From Betaproteobacteria bacterium Ga0077526 (GTDB taxonomy: Bacteria > Pseudomonadota > Gammaproteobacteria > Burkholderiales > Ga0077523): a DNA stretch of 64,000 nucleotides. Where the stretch lies: assembly GCA_001464765.1 (NCBI GenBank), contig LNDV01000010.1, positions 124,001 to 188,000 of the forward strand. The letters run 5' to 3'. Positions 63,663 through 64,000 of the stretch are shown here, one piece after another; position 1 is the stretch's first letter, and each line of letters begins with the position of its first letter. The notes beneath the pieces were generated by a model. It ran no database searches. It had not been told where the DNA came from and worked only from the letters and a program-made list of their open reading frames with translations. The translations under genes were made by a program, and so were the position numbers.

Positions 63663-64000
63663 TCAATGGGCCGTGGCGAGTTCCGGCTCTGCAACGTCCT
63701 GGAAGCGCTCGCGGATCAGCATGACCGTTTCCCGCTCAGCAGCGAGAGCGCTCACGCACGTCGGATCGAACTGCGTGCCGGAGTGCTTCTCGAGATAGGC
63801 AAACGCGTCGTCGACTGACCAGGGTGCCTTGTACGGGCGCTGGCTCGTCAGAGCATCGAACACATCCGCTACCTTGACGATCCGCGCTTCCAGCGGAATC
63901 TCCTCGCCTGCCAGCCCCGTACCGTAGCCCGTGCCGTCGAAGTTCTCGTGGTGGTGCAGGATGATGTTGCGCAGCATGGGCACGTGGTGCAGTTCCCCCA
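63663..64000 (-). CDS. HD-GYP domain phosphodiesterase, 5' end cut by the window edge
   Basis: C-terminal part of at least 112 residues; the frame stays open to the edge (GELHHVPMLRNI). Motifs HHHENFDGTGYG, IPLEARIVKVADVFDAL and TSQRPYK define an HD-GYP c-di-GMP phosphodiesterase. The GYP motif reads GYG. The upstream His-Asp pair and any sensor domain lie outside the window. Confidence 0.9.
   Translation of the reverse strand, partial: GELHHVPMLRNIILHHHENFDGTGYGTGLAGEEIPLEARIVKVADVFDALTSQRPYKAPWSVDDAFAYLEKHSGTQFDPTCVSALAAERETVMLIRERFQDVAEPELATAH

Overview
The window is GC-rich, gene-dense DNA that reads as a chromosomal segment of a betaproteobacterium. The evidence is the block exbB-exbD-lpxK-Trm112-kdsB-adk, the mutL/miaA pair, pntAA-pntAB-pntB, a PEP-CTERM protein and the general protein style. 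No rRNA, tRNA, CRISPR array, integrase or transposase gene was seen. Both edges cut loci: the left edge lies just past a monooxygenase operon and the right edge cuts an HD-GYP gene.

Layout. (1) 79-3784, minus strand: a four-gene operon for a copper membrane monooxygenase (pmoC-pmoA-pmoB-D). The metal ligands are conserved but the PmoA sequence is unlike the standard methane and ammonia enzymes. (2) 4142-8207: a membrane GGDEF/EAL c-di-GMP protein and a TenA/heme-oxygenase-like protein. (3) 8317-12271: a proton-pumping pyrophosphatase carrying a C-terminal OmpA domain, followed by a phosphofructokinase of the PPi-dependent lineage with one altered donor-site residue. (4) 12326-17114: adk, kdsB, a Trm112-like protein, lpxK, an MBL hydrolase and exbD/exbB, covering lipid A/KDO synthesis and energy transduction. 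(5) 17115-25183: a non-coding region with DnaA-box-like sites, then xseA, a GlcG-like exported protein, miaA, mutL and transhydrogenase. (6) 25393-30015: a 1,540-residue protein with an N-terminal winged-helix-like domain, about 1,000 residues of charged helix, one membrane span and an AsmA-like periplasmic domain. (7) 30040-37627: a MobA-like transferase, amiC, tsaE, a LysR regulator, ilvD, an EamA transporter and a chemoreceptor-like protein. (8) 38064-55499: a PEP-CTERM protein and a 16.7-kb gene for a 5,557-residue LEPR-XLL surface protein. (9) 55562-64000: small envelope proteins, two c-type cytochromes, an exported ring-cleavage dioxygenase, an exported RraA-like protein, a DapA-like protein, a REP-like repeat array, a lytic transglycosylase, an EamA transporter, a cyclase-family hydrolase, a thioesterase and part of an HD-GYP protein.

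How the parts may work together. The copper monooxygenase would oxidise a small reduced substrate (hydrocarbon, methane or ammonia; sequence alone does not decide). The H+-pyrophosphatase and the nearby phosphofructokinase suggest that pyrophosphate enters the energy economy. The giant protein has ten CARDB-like repeats, a subtilisin-like protease inserted inside an SdrD-type repeat, and cohesin-like and dockerin-like modules at its C-terminus. The neighbouring PEP-CTERM protein, which may itself be cohesin-like, sits behind a sigma-54-like promoter. This pair is the best candidate for an undescribed cell-surface assembly system.
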